Shown one piece after another: positions 1 to 13,700 of a stretch of DNA of 64,000 nucleotides. The translations under genes and the position numbers were made by a program. The first letter of the stretch is position 1, and every line of letters starts with the position of its first letter. A model generated the notes under the pieces. The model made no database searches and was not told the DNA's origin. It was given only the letters and a program-made list of their open reading frames with translations. Source of the stretch: Sebastes aleutianus (Eukaryota > Chordata > Actinopteri > Perciformes > Sebastidae); assembly GCA_916700875.1 (NCBI GenBank), contig CAKAKS010000032.1:3989001-4053000 (forward strand), written 5' to 3'.

Positions 1-1369
1 TGCAGGGTCATTGGTTGAAAACTTGTTTTTCAGCTTTTCAGAGCAGCTCCTCTTTGCTACCCGATCTCTCCTCAGTCGGTGTCGTCCTGGCCTGGTTGTA
101 CAGGAGTGTGTGTCCCCCCCCCGCTCTGTAGGCCTGTCTGGGTTTTGCACTAAACCAGGTTTTATTGGTATCGTATGTGCAGAAGGTTTTTTGTCGGCAC
201 ACAAGTGTCCTCACAAAAACTGATATAAGATCAGTGTCAGAGAGTTCATCCAGGTCTGAAATAGAAGAATCCAAAACACTCCAATCACAGTTTAGCATTT
301 GCTAATTAGAAGAAAAAAAAACAAGCTAGTCCCTGGGTATTTCAATTTGTCTAGTTGAACATGTACGTACTTCATGCATAAAGTATGAGTTAAATAGAGG
401 GACTATGATAGCAGGTTTGCAGAGGTTGGCACCAGTGGAGAATAGGGTGGAGGATTTGCTTATTTGCAGGGACACGTTGGAGGCGGATTTGAACCTGCGA
501 CCCTCTTGCTGTGAGGTGACAGCGCTAACCACTGCACCACCGTGCAGCCCTATTATTAATCATATTTATTTTATTATTTCTGCTATTACTATTATCACTC
601 TATTATATCTAATATATCTACTGCTATTTATTATTATTAGTCATATTTCTATTATGATTACAGCTGTTGTGCTTTTATTGTGGTTGCTGTGCATCTCTCT
701 ACCCAGAGCATGTTTCTGCCTAAGGTTTCTCTGTGTGGTACAAGAACGTAACACTTCCCGGACTGGAGATAATGTTTCCTCCAAAATACATTTAACATCC
801 AACCATTTAGTAGTGGATACCTCAGCATAAATGTTTGATGGGTTTATGTCAGTAAGTAATGATATAGTAAGTAATCATTATGTTATAATGGACAGTAATA
901 TCATATTATCAGGAAGATTTATTAACCCATGCTGTTCAATATCACTCGTGGATATATGAATCTGTCCACTGCTCTGATCTGGAAGGATTGTCAGGAGATC
1001 AATGACCCCACAATCCCTGCTGCTGCTGCTCTGCGACCCTCCTTTCTCCTTTATCTGATTGCACAATCCGTCTTTTGAGCCAGTTGTAAAACTTGAACCT
1101 TGAGTTTGTTTATAGCATGCGTGCCTCTTAGAGGAGTGGCGATGAAATCTGTCATCACGGTAGGAGCTAACCATTCATCTCTCCCATTCTCACCTTGCCG
1201 GCCATGTCCATGCCTTTACTTCAGAGGGACCGGGGAGCATGTTTCCCATCAGAATGGTCTGATAAAAGAAGGGACAGCATGAACGCGCAAGAAAAATTAC
1301 AATTGGAGAACGGTTGCAGGTAGGTAAGGCTTCTAAGTGGAGACATAAACCGGCAGGAGCAGTGGACTC
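1..1369. other. 5' flank of the ATP10-like gene, no clear gene
   Basis: I see no supported coding exon here. Bases 470-556 match the 3' end of the dispersed repeat seen again at 22850-23195. A possible small upstream exon exists: an ATG at 1279 stays open until a strong donor-like GTAGGTAAG at about 1321, but no acceptor at a sensible distance before 1370 supports joining it. The open frames over 405-830 and antisense to exon 1 look like chance or repeat shadows. Confidence 0.5.
470..556 (+). repeat. Dispersed teleost repeat, 3' end fragment
   Basis: The stretch ending in CACTGCACCACCGTGCAGCC matches the end of the longer copy at 22850-23195. Both copies are followed by a TATTAATCAT-like AT-rich tail. 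This looks like the shared 3' end of a retroelement family that is truncated here. Confidence 0.6.
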
Positions 1370-1761
1370 ATGCATAGCTTGGAACGTCCGTCCCGTCTTC
1401 ACTCTACCAAGGAGCGCCTGAAGAATAAGAGGACGGTGGTATCTTCCTCCACAGAGGATGAGGAACTGAGTCAACTCCTGAAGTTGTATAAAAGCAACAA
1501 GATCCGGACCACAAAGTATTCTCTCTTTTCCTTCCTGCCCAAGAATCTGTTTGAGCAGCTCCATCGCTTCGCCAACGTCTACTTCATCTTCCTCGCTGCT
1601 CTGAACTTTGTTCCTGAGGTGGAGGCCTTCCAGGCAGAGATCGCTCTGGTTCCCATCACACTGGTGCTGTCGGTGACGGCCGCCAAAGATATCTGGGAAG
1701 ACTACCGCAGGTTTAAATCGGATCGTTCGATCAACGGGCTTCTCTGCCACATTTACAGCAG
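1370..1761 (+). CDS. atp10d: ATP10-like exon 1
   Basis: This exon encodes residues 1-131: a basic N-terminus, the conserved NLFEQLHR segment and membrane segments 1 and 2. It ends in phase 2 at AG|GTAGGT. The split Ser codon is completed by the first base of the next exon. Confidence 0.9.
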
Positions 1762-4700
1762 GTAGGTGTAATGTTGCTTTCAGTCGGTTTGATGTGGCAA
1801 CAACCAACATCTAAGATATCTTATTCTTGTTGGACTGTGGGGCTTAAAGTCCTCCTGCACTATGTTGGAATTCCGGCGCGGGGCTGTTATAGATTCGAAA
1901 ATAGATACTTGTATGTCTATGGGAAATATCTTTTTAACTGTTGCCCAGCAAGAATATGCTGTATATGTTTGTATACAGCCATAAGGAATCCTATATTTTT
2001 CAGTAAAGTAGACCTACTTTATTAATAAAAAGCTTTGTTTACACCGTGACTCAGCGAAGTCTCAGCTCAATAATGCATGTTGAAAAAGCACTGCAATGAA
2101 TAGGTCATTTGTTTTCATATCATATTTGCAACTTTTTGGACTAATTTGGCAATTGTTTGACAACAGAAGGCATATTATGGGCCGTTTAGAGACCAACGGA
2201 GGAACGAGCATTGAAAAGTTTGAAAGATAGACGTAGGTGTAGATGCTTTTATTGTCACTTAGGACGGAAGTCTGACATGAAAAAGGAGTGTTGAATAATG
2301 ATGGTTAAAGTAGATTTCAGCTCCTTAGTGTTCGTATTTGTATGCTCTTAGAAAACAAAGGAAAATTCCCAAACATAAAATTAACTTCTGCAATGCCTGT
2401 TGTTTATTTTATCAAGTCATATCTCATTGTACAATCATACACACTTAAACAGTAATTAGCAATAAAAGAGGTGAATGAAGAGGAATCTTCGTTTGTTTTC
2501 CAAGGGTGTTTTTATGGGAATGTGGCTCTTTCAGATCAATTTGAGGATTACCTATGGTTCCACATTCTATTGTAAGTGTGTGGGACTCGCACTAGTCTGG
2601 TCTTGGTCTTGACTTGGTCTCAGCCCCTCAAAGTCTTGGTCTTGTCTCCGTCTCAATACACCCTGGTCTTGGTCATGGCTTGGTCTGGGTTGTGGTAGTT
2701 TATCTTGGACAACCTCTTGACCTCACATTGTATCTCAGGGCTCCAGGGTGTGCCCATTTTGGTCGCATATGTGACCAAAAATCTGTGGAGTAAGACTAAA
2801 TATTTTCATTGGGCGCACCAGTGCACCTGACAGGTCTGTGTCTGTGTGTATGTGTGTCAAACGGCGCCCTGTAGCCTGCTCCTCCTCCTCGAGCAACATC
2901 ACAACCATAAAACATACTAATTAAAAATGAAGAGAGCTAGTGATTTCTTTCCGTCAAGAGAAATGCTGCAGTGCTCGTTACACCTGTGCCCGGCTCTGAA
3001 CGGCCCAGCTCTGATACCAACGTAATAAGTAAACATGTGGATACCTGACGGTACCGTAGGTAGACTGTTAAACTCACTATAGACGCATCCAGGTGACCCA
3101 CCCTGTTTTTCCCTGATAATCTACATGGTGAACAACAATCTCTCCGCAGGAAGTGAGTTTACAGGGGGGTTGCCCCTCATTTACATTATGATGCGTTCAG
3201 GCAAATTTTCCTATTCAGTAAATAGGAGCATTAGTTGAAGGTAAATTCTAACGTTATCATGATGTGTTCAAATGTAGTTACGTAAAATGTAGTTTTTGGT
3301 GAGAAACTTGAATAAATACAGTTGTTTGAAGGAGATTTTTTCACAACAATATAAAATAGATAATAGAGAGAGAATTATAATTTGTTTAACTTCCTAACAC
3401 AAACCAGTATGCAAATGGTAGTAAAGGAGTGGATCTTGAAGTACATGGCATTTATTGTTTAACTCTTTTTTTTTTTTTTTTTTTACCATGGTATCGAATT
3501 AGTATAAAGAATCATGGAATTTCACTGGTATTGGTATCAACTGCTAAATTTCTGGTATCATGACATCCCTAGTCCTATGGTAACTAACAAATAACTTAGA
3601 GGTCCCATATTGTGCTTATTTTCAGGTTCATAGTTGTATTTTGTGTTTCTACTATAACATGTTTACATGCTGTAATGTTCAAAAAACCCTTTATTTTCCT
3701 CGTACTGTCTGCGTGAATATACCTGTATTCACCCTCTGTCTGAAACGCTACGTTTTAGCGCATTTCAATGGAATTGCAACGGAATTGCATTGCTAGGCAA
3801 CAGTTTGGATCTATGTTTACTTCCTGTCAGCTGATGTTAATTACATACACTGCAACAAGAAATAAACTGGGACACATTTAGAATGTTTACATTTAAAACT
3901 GTGTAAAGGTCTTAATATTATATATTTGTGACATCACAAATGGACAGAAATCCTAACGGCTTGTTTCAAAAACACAATTTCTGAATACGGGATGTGTGTA
4001 TTCCTTTGTATAGTGAGCGTTTTGATAGTTTAACAGTATTTATTTAGCACTTAAACCTGCTTTATAATATAAAAGACATGAAAATCTCACTTTTTACAAT
4101 ATGGGACCTTTAAAATGTATTATTGTGGCGCCAAAAGGCACGGTAACATTTTTTTGGGTGCACCTAAATTATGTGCTGGTGCACCTAAATGAAAAAGTTA
4201 GTTTGGAGCCCCGTATCTAACTGTACAGTTAAAGTAATTCTTCTGCCGTGCCTGGAAAAGGGTGTAAGTGAGTTTAATAATTAACCACTCATTGTATCTA
4301 CAGCATATCTGTCAATCAATGGGCTCTGAGACATTAAGAAGAATGTAGACTCCCTGTTGGCAAACACCACCAGGAACTTTCACCTTTAAGCAGTTTTTCC
4401 TATTCAGTAAATGGGAGCATTAATCTAAGGTAAATTCTAACGTCATCATGATGTGTTCAAATGTGAGGACAGAGTACAAGTATAAAGTAGAATAAATAAG
4501 GGATGCACCGATACCACTTTTTTTAGACTGAGTACAAGTACAAGTACTTACATTTGGGTACTCGCCAATACCGAGTACCGATACGAGTACTTCTCTGTGC
4601 CAAAAGTAAAAGGCGCCAGGGATCTGCGGTGATGTCGGCAACCCACCCGACCCGTTTTGAAACACGGTCCAACGAGTCTAACGCGCGCGCGCCGGCTAAG

Positions 4701-7700
4701 GTGGGATCCCGGCTCCGCGGGGTCAGGCGCACCACCGCCCCGTCTCGCCCGCACCGTCGGGGAAGTGGAGCGCGAGCGCGTACGGTAGGACACGAAAGAT
4801 GGTGACGAGAGGTTAACGTTGTATCGGAGCCCTTTTGCGAGTACGAGTACGAGTACATGAGCACAGTATCGGACCCGATACCCGATACTGGTATCGGTGC
4901 ATCCCTAGCATAAATGGAAATACTCAATTAATGTACAAGTACCTCAAAATTGTACTTAAGTACAATACTTGAGTAGATATTAATTGACACCACTGCCTGG
5001 GATCTTTCCCTACTATGTCCATTAAAGTTAAAAAAGCCCTGATTGCTAGTAAAGCCTCACAATATGGACCACTCCGTATCCTTTTGTCACGTCATTATAC
5101 TGTAACCTCATGTACACCAAACATTCTGTGGTCTCTTTTTCTCAGTATTTGATCATTTGTCTCTTCTGTGTCTTCTCATGTTGTCCCACAGCAAGCAGAA
5201 AGCCTACATTGACCAGTGCTGGAAGGATGTGCGAGTTGGAGACTTTGTCTGTCTGTCCTGTAATGAAATCATCCCAGCTGACATGCTGCTGCTGTATTCC
5301 TCTGACCCGCGTGGGGTTTGTTACATTGAGACCGCCAACCTGGACGGAGAGACCAACCTGAAACAGAGACAGGTGGTCTCTGAAATCACATCGCAGGTAA
5401 TAAATAGTACACAAAGTGGATTAAGAGGTGTAAGATGTGTCTTTGTTTCAATGTGTGGCCCTTAGAGCAAAAATAAATTGTTGTCCTTTTCATTAAAACT
5501 GCAGTTGGTAACTTTTATACAAATTTAAAAAATAACTATTTTTTTATCATAGTTGCTCAAACCGTCACTATATCCTGACAGTAGCACAAGACGGATAATC
5601 TGTGAAAAAATCAGGTTCCTGTCTCCTCCTAGTGCTCCTAATGACATTTGCGAGATTCCTTCGCGCCTGAAGTATAACGAACCAATCAATGCGGAGACCA
5701 GTCCAGTTTTTTTTTATTGATTTGGACCCCAAGGTACTTGTATGAGTCCACCTTCTTCACTTCCTCTTCCTGAATGACAAACATGACACGGGACTAAGTG
5801 TGTTAGTGCGAGGAAACCTATTGTTTTTTGTTAAGATTATTATTAATCTGCTGCGGAATCGCATTATTTGATTGGCTTGAGATGCACGGAAATTTACAAA
5901 AATTGGCACACACCTCAGAACTGGCGAAAATTGCATAGCCCTGCATTGATTGGGCTCGGGCGTCGCCAGCGGGCTCCATAGCGTCCCCCAAACGCACGCC
6001 ATGTTGGAATAAAGTTCCTATGATGTTCATGAATTCGTATCAGATATAAGAACATATCAAAACATTTTACCCGACAGGAAGTCAGCCATTTTGGATTCCG
6101 TGCGTTCATTTTCATTTTACGAGCCCATGTTTGAGGACTATAGGATGCACAAACTCTCACAAAACGTTGTACCCATGTTCAAACTAGTGATTACTTTGAT
6201 TTGATGTCACAATTGGAATTGGGTGTGGCACGTCGGCTTTATAGCACCCCCCAATTACTTTTATCTTTGAAAGCATTTTTGACGCCCTTGGTATACTTGA
6301 ACACTCACGAAACTTGGCACATACATCAAAACCTATGAACGTTAAGAGAGTATACAGCGATTGGGTTTGTGCGTGTTTAGCGGGCTCCACAGCGCCCCCT
6401 ATTGCACGGAAGGCCTTAGCTTGAACATAATTGCTACTGATATTCACGGAATTTTGTACTCACATTGCTGTCATACTTTTGGACATATTTCCCTTTTGCT
6501 TTCATTAGTTCTGCCCAGCTGGAAGTCGGCCATTTTGAATATCGTCCTAACCTATCCTATCCTGTTTATGGTGACCAGACGCCCCGGTTTATTTCAAGCT
6601 GGGTGTTCCGACAAATATCTGTAAAACATTCGAATGTTCCCGTTTTCAACAGTCACTAACAAATTGTCCCGGTTTTTCACTACAATTAAAATAATGATAA
6701 CAATGTTATACTTACATAGACGTTGATCATGTTCATTCATTAATTTGTGCCCATGAAATAAGCATAGCGAGCCAGCACAGCGCACCGCCGCTGCAGTCTC
6801 TATAGAGACTGATCACTTTTGAGGCTTTAGTGTGTGGTGTTGTTTTAGACTGCAGTATACATCTCATTTACATAATCATTTGAATATACTGTAAGTATAT
6901 ACTTTAGGATGAGTGTACCCTTTGCAGCTGCATTACAGTATGTAGATAAAAATATGTATTCCAGATTAAAGGCCTTGCAACAGGTCTGAATCACTCCAGG
7001 TGTAGAAGCACAAATAAACTAATGGAAAGCTAATTGGCTTACTCCTAAAACTAAACTGCTGTAGAATGCAGTGGGTTCCACACCTAACTGAAGGACACAT
7101 CTAGTGAAAAATAGAAATGGACATTGCTGCCTGCAAGAGACACAATGTACACAGAAGGCAGTAAAACATCAGTCTCTGCCTCTGCTCGCGTCTACTTTTT
7201 AAAGTGTCTGACGGTTATGTCAGTCTCATTCTCAGTGGATGTCAATCTCAAAACTCTAAAAATAACAGCCAGTAAAAAAAGTATCTGCTTATCCGTATGA
7301 GTATTTATCTGCAGGTTTGATTGATTTTGTTGTTGTGTGTGTTTTCCAGGGAGCAGAGTTCACCGTTGAGAGCTTCCACAGTCGTATTGAGTGCGAGAAC
7401 CCCAACAATGACCTCGGCAGGTTCAGAGGTTACATGTGAGTTCCTTTTCATCGTACAGTTATCGAACACATCTGTTAAGTACACAGTGCCACGAGATTGA
7501 TATATGGAATCAGTCTTACCATCTTTGCAGTGCATATATTAGCCCTGTGTTATTGTTTCTCATCCTGTCTAATTTTTGTGGCTACTTCCTCCATCTTCGT
7601 CTTCATTTAGGACTGCAACACCTTCGTTTCGATATGTGAAAAAAACACTGCTTTGTTGAAGTAATTCCAATAGAAATGTTGCAGGCAGTATACACAAAGC

Positions 7701-10700
7701 TGGATTAATAGATAGTCCTAAGATTTTTGATTACTGTTAACATTTATCATCCCATAGTCACAGGGGGGACAGCTCACTCGAACACACTGCTAAGACTGAA
7801 GCCTACCACTTACGTTCTGTGCCTGCGTGACATGAAATAGCTCCACCAGCAGGTCGCAGGAGTCTGTATTTGTCATTCAACATGCTGAATCGGCCGGAAA
7901 AAAATTTGACACGGGCAGACTGGAGGCGACGGTGCGGGACACACTAAAACAATTAGGCCGACAGACGCTCACCGACGGCCCCAAACTGTCCGACGGCCGA
8001 CCGTTGGCTTGGTGTGTCAGGGCTCGCAGTCGGCTCTCTCTTTTTAATGAGAATTCAAAAAATTATTCAAAGCTCATATTTATTTATTAATGTATTTATT
8101 GTATAGTAAAAAACAAACATTGATGCATAACATTTCTACCATACCAACACTTAACATTATTTCTTGCTTTTTCATCACTAATACACTGTGTATAGCTTAT
8201 AAAGAAACATAACAGACTGAAAAGCATAACATTAAAAAACATTTATTTGCAAGAAGCACGAGTGGGTGATGAAGCACTGTGTCACAAATTCACTAGTGAT
8301 GTCAGATTATTTTTAAGAAGAATAGATAATGACACGTTTAGGTCTTACAACCATTTATCATTTATTATTATCAAGCTAGTGGAAGGAAATAGTAATTTAC
8401 AAATGCAGTAGAGCCTTCTTCTAACCATCACAAGGCCTCAAGCACACCTCTGTCTTGTGAATCTACCAGTCAGTGGGTGTAGAACTTTTTATGCTTAGCT
8501 CCGTCCTGTTGTGTGTTTGCATGTTGTTCCACAGGGAGCACCCCGGTGGGGTTCGTGTCGGCCTCCATAACAGCAACCTTCTGTTGAGGAGCTGCACCAT
8601 CCGCAACACTGAGACCGTGGTGGGCATCGTGGTCTATGCTGGTAAGAGCACAGCATCACTTAGTAAACATCTCACTAAAGACAGATAGTACTTTAAGATA
8701 GAACACAAAGTGAATGTTTACTCACTTTGTGCAGTCTGTTCACCACAAACGACTGCACCAATGAAACTCAACACTCACCGGGAACTCCAGTTGTTTCTGT
8801 TCTGTTGCACCATTGTCTCTTGTCTCTTGTGTCAGTGCTTTCATGATTTGGAGCCAACTTAACCTCACTTTCACTTCCACTTCTTCATGTGCAGTTGAGC
8901 GCCTCTCTTTGCTGTGTGTTCTTTGTGTGTCTGATCACACCTTTAAAGTGTGTTGGTTCAGTTCAAATGAACTCTGCTTTTATTGTTTAGTGAGGTTAAA
9001 CTAGGCTGACATGAAAGCTGTCACTCAAACTCTGGTGCGGACTAAACAATCAGACTGAAAAGGTGGGTTCCATAAAGTGAGTTTACCAAATAAGCCAGGT
9101 TTATTTCGGTTAGTCTGACTCCTTTTCAGATTATTTGGTTCCATAAAGCAAATTAAACATAGTTCAACAGTTACTATGGCAACTTATGCTTGGAAACTAA
9201 CCTGATCGGTGGCAGGATAACTGTCGGGCTACGCCTCAGCTGTTGCTTAACCAATGTTCCTGTTACACTGGCCGAACGAGAAAGCAATGGTTTTAAAATA
9301 AGGAAGTAAAATAAGTAACAGTCGGAACTACAATTGCAAAAAATGATGTTGACCAGCAGTAATATCTAAATCCTCTATTTCCCCCGAGAGGAAACCATGT
9401 TTGTTTTTTTTTTCCTTTTTTTTCAAAGTTTTGCTGACAAAATTAATCTTTATTAGCTACAGGTGTTTAATTTTTTTTTAATTTATTTTATTTTGTATCA
9501 CAATACAGTACAAACAGGTAATAAATTATACTGACAAGGGTGTAACGCGAAATATACAGACATTAACATAAGACGTATGAAACAGTTGTTATGATTTGGA
9601 TATGGATATGGTTAGTGGGAGTATTGTAAGTGTTTGTGTGTGTGTATGAAAGTGTGTGTCATATATTCATATGTGAATGACTGTAACCAGAGATATTTGC
9701 AGGTATATCCAAGGGGAAGGAGGGAAAAGAGTAGATAGAGAGATAAATAAAATAAATAAAATAAATAAAATAAATAAAATAAATAAAATAAACGGAACGC
9801 CTTGAAGGAATTTATTCAAATTTGAACATCCATGGAGTTGATTAGATTTTGAAGGTCAAAGGTCAAGTTGACTGTGACCTCACGTCCGCCCCGCTCTCGG
9901 GAACACCTGGAGGGAATTCCTTCAAATTTGGCACAAACTTGGGACTCAAGGATGAACTGATTAGATTTGCGACCTCAGGTCAGTGCGACCTCATAATGTT
10001 CTATAATAGTGATGGTCTGGTGTATGACTGAGCATCATCTGCTCTTCTCTTACTGTGTGACTCAGGTCATGAGACTAAAGCCATGATGAACAACAGTGGG
10101 CCGAGGTATAAGCGCAGCCAGCTGGAGAAGCATCTGAACACAGACATCCTGTGGTGTGTGCTCCTGCTCATCGTCATGTGTCTGTCTGCTGCTATAGGTG
10201 TGTACCAACCCGGCTCTCACTTCACGACACAGCTATGAACAGCAGCAGTATTATTATGTATAGTTGACTGTGTAAAGCGACATGTCGACCACTGGAGAGA
10301 CAGTATTTCCATGAAAACCAGTCACCAAAAGGACAGCCACAACACTTTTCCAGAGGCTGAGGGATTTAACCATCTTTAGTCGCTCAGAGTGATGAACTGC
10401 TATGGTGTGTTTCAGGTCACGGCCTCTGGCTGAAGAACCTCAAAGACCCGGTCTTTCAGGTCGATGGGGAGACGTCTCCGGCCTTGGCTGGATTCTATGT
10501 TTTCTGGACTATGATCATTGTGCTGCAGGTATACAATTAACCATTTCAGTTCAATCAATAAAAATGTGGTTGTTTTCCAGTTTTAGAAGTGCTTTTCATA
10601 TCTATAAATGCATCATGCATGTAATCCATTTCTGTCCCGACAGGTGCTGATCCCCATTTCTCTGTACGTGTCCATTGAGATTGTCAAACTGGGCCAGATC

Positions 10701-13700
10701 TACTTCATCCACAACGACTTAGCCTTTTACAACAAGCAGCTGGACTCCAGGATTCAGTGTCGGGCCCTCAACATCACCGAGGACCTGGGCCAGATCAAGT
10801 ACCTGTTCTCTGATAAGACGGGAACTCTGACAGAGAACAAGATGGTGTTCTGCCGCTGCAGCATCTATGGGGTCGAATACCCTCACGTGGAAAATGGTAA
10901 GAGAACTGATGATTTGATTTTTACCTCCGTTGGAGACATTTTCACATAGTGAGGAATCAGAGCAGAGATCCAGCAGGAACAATGGGAGGTGTTTTAGAGA
11001 TATTGGCCAGTCCAGGCATGTTTTAATGGATCGGTATCGGCTAAAACAAACCCGATCAAATACAGATTCTTTGTTTCCAGAGGCCTGTACTACGAAGCGA
11101 GTTCAACATACCCAGGGTATCTTCTCGTTATCTGGCTTAACTGTCTCTAACAAATAAGATCACGCTAAGCGGTCCTACGACGCTGGTTATCAACTCAGTA
11201 AATCAACCCAGAGATGTGATTGGTCACATGAACGGGGCGGTGTTTACAGCATCTGACCAATCACAGATCTTGAGGATTACAGAGAGAGGAGATGAAAGTG
11301 ACTTCATCAATGTGCAAAAACATAAAATGTCACAGAATGATGCATGTTTTTGGGATACAGTGTAAATTTAGTACACAAAGCATTTTTTAGCTTTATAAAA
11401 TGTTTGAGTATGTTGTATGTATGGAGCTGTAATATATGCAAAAACATACAGACAACATACAGATTTACAGTATCTATTCATCAACATGAACCTTTTTTCC
11501 CTTTGACTATCTACAGTACCCATTTATCATACAGTATATCAGACGACATTGTGCCATCTGATATGATAATATAGGGCACATTTACAAAAGATTACAGAAA
11601 CTTAATGAAGACTAAAATGTATATTTCACTCATTCCACCATCCCATCCCAGTAAAGATTTGGAATTTAATCTGAAATGTAATCTAATTGTTTGATTATAA
11701 GTGAGTGATTATAATATAACATAATTGTAAATGCTTTGTGTTTGTCAGCTCGGAGGCTGGAGGTGTACGAGACGGAGAAGAACGAGACGGCCGGTCGCTC
11801 TGTGACTCTGAAGTCGGGCTGCAGCGGTAAATCTCTGAGTTGTCGCTCTCTCAGCTGCAAACACAGCTCAGTGTCTCTGCACACACTCACTGCTGAGTCA
11901 GACGAGGAAGCGGAGGAGGAGGAACGACTGTCCAATCACATCCAGCCCAGGACCAGCGCCTTCTGCAGTCGCATGGTCAGATTTACCCACAAACACTCAC
12001 ACAAACACCAAGCAAATATGATTTAAAAAAAGTTATTTTTATAAAACGGTCGCTATATCGTGACAGTAGCACATGAAACAGGTAACCTGAAAAAAATCAT
12101 GTGCCTCTGTGTCCTCCGGTGCTCCTAACAGCATCTGCAAGATTTCACAGACCGGAGGAAAACAAGCAGTAAGAGCTGATCTGAGGTCTGCTGTCCAGCT
12201 GCCGTCTATGAGAGCTGGCTGTCAATCACTCGCAAACTCTGATCAAACGGTCAAACTAGGCAGCGCTGATCAAATATGAATCAATATTCTGTTACGTTAA
12301 TGCCTATTTCTCTCCTCAAATGTTTTCAGAAACATCTTGTAGTGCACGGTTTAGCTGTAAAATGAGGAAGTTTGTGACGCCGCCGCCATTGTAAAATCTG
12401 GTGAAGGAACGCCAAGTTCCGGTCACATGACCGGAGCACAGCCAATAGGAACGCTCTCTCTCTGAAATGACCTGTGATTGGACAAAGTCTCCTGTCACGG
12501 GCTAGAATTTCTAAAGCCTGAAAACAGAGCAATGAGAAGATGCAGAAGTCTAGTTTTCTCTCAGAACACTTGAATTACAATATGCTGAAAGGTTATTATG
12601 GAATTTTTGCCCAATGATGCCAAAAATATACTGCCTACTGAAGCTTTAACAAAATGAACGAGACAAAAAAATACAAATGAAAATGTGATTAAAAAAAATA
12701 CATTTTGCTCTGTGACCTAAGACACATTGTCTTTAGATGTGAGAGGGTGTCAGACTTCAGTCTTTTAAATGTCTTTTCAAAGTCTCCTAGTGTATGTTAG
12801 GCAATACTTTACATTTTGTCAATCACAAGGTAAACCCTCCCTAAAGCATCCCCTGCTTTATGGTCTATTTGACTCTAAATGGGACCATAATTTACTAAAT
12901 GAACATCATGCTGTATTGAAGAAGACTTGAAATTAGCAATTGAGACCATATACCCATGTTTACAATGTTTACTGAGGTAATAAATCAAGAGAGAAGTAGG
13001 CTCATTTTCTCATAGACTTCTATACAACCAGAGGAGTCGCCCCCTGCTGGTTATTAGAAAGAATACAAGTTTAATTTAAGGCACTTTTGTTATTGGCTTC
13101 ACTTTTCAGAACATATGGATAGTCTCTTTTGGGTACTTGAAACTTTCCTGATATCCACATTTTGTTCGTGCTCTAGCCATGATAAATAAGCGCCTGCTTG
13201 CTCCTATGTATGTCTGTTCAGGCAAAGGAGGTGATACCAGACCCTGAGCTGGTGAGGAAGTTGAATTGGTTCTCCTCGCCTGTCCTGGCTCTGAGTGACG
13301 GCTCCTCTGGGACTCCATCCAGCCTGGAGCTCACCTACATCACCGACTTCTTCCTCGCTCTGGCCATCTGTAACAGCGTGGTGGTCTCCTCGCCAAGCCA
13401 GCCTCGACATGTGGTAGGTAGATGATCTTCTGCGAAGCATGTCACTTCAAGGACTTGTATCTCCAGAACAATATTTTCACATCTGAAAGATCCAGATTGT
13501 ACTTGTAGAGGTTTTTCACTTGTTTACATTGTTTGAATTAATTTACTGGGTTCACCGATACCAATATTGCTGTTTTTTGTGTTTGTTTGCTTGAGTGGTT
13601 GTAATCGGTTATTTGTTTATATTCATTAGATCAACTGCTTATTTTCTACAACATAAATTTACACTTTACACAAATCATATCCACACATATACACAAATCC

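Noticed and set aside
405..830. Plus-strand frame of 141 codons upstream of the flippase
   Set aside because: It overlaps a dispersed repeat end and then low-complexity AT-rich sequence. No splice or domain support exists.
1279..1320. Upstream coding exon for the flippase
   Set aside because: A donor-like site is present, but no acceptor lies at a workable distance before the exon with the conserved N-terminus, so it was not included in the gene model.
1190..1810. Long minus-strand open frame of 206 codons
   Set aside because: It is antisense to flippase exon 1, whose plus-strand frame has clear conserved motifs. It has no domain of its own.
4523..4927. Overlapping Arg-rich frames on both strands
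   Set aside because: They come from the CpG-rich core of a hAT MITE, where stop codons are rare by composition.
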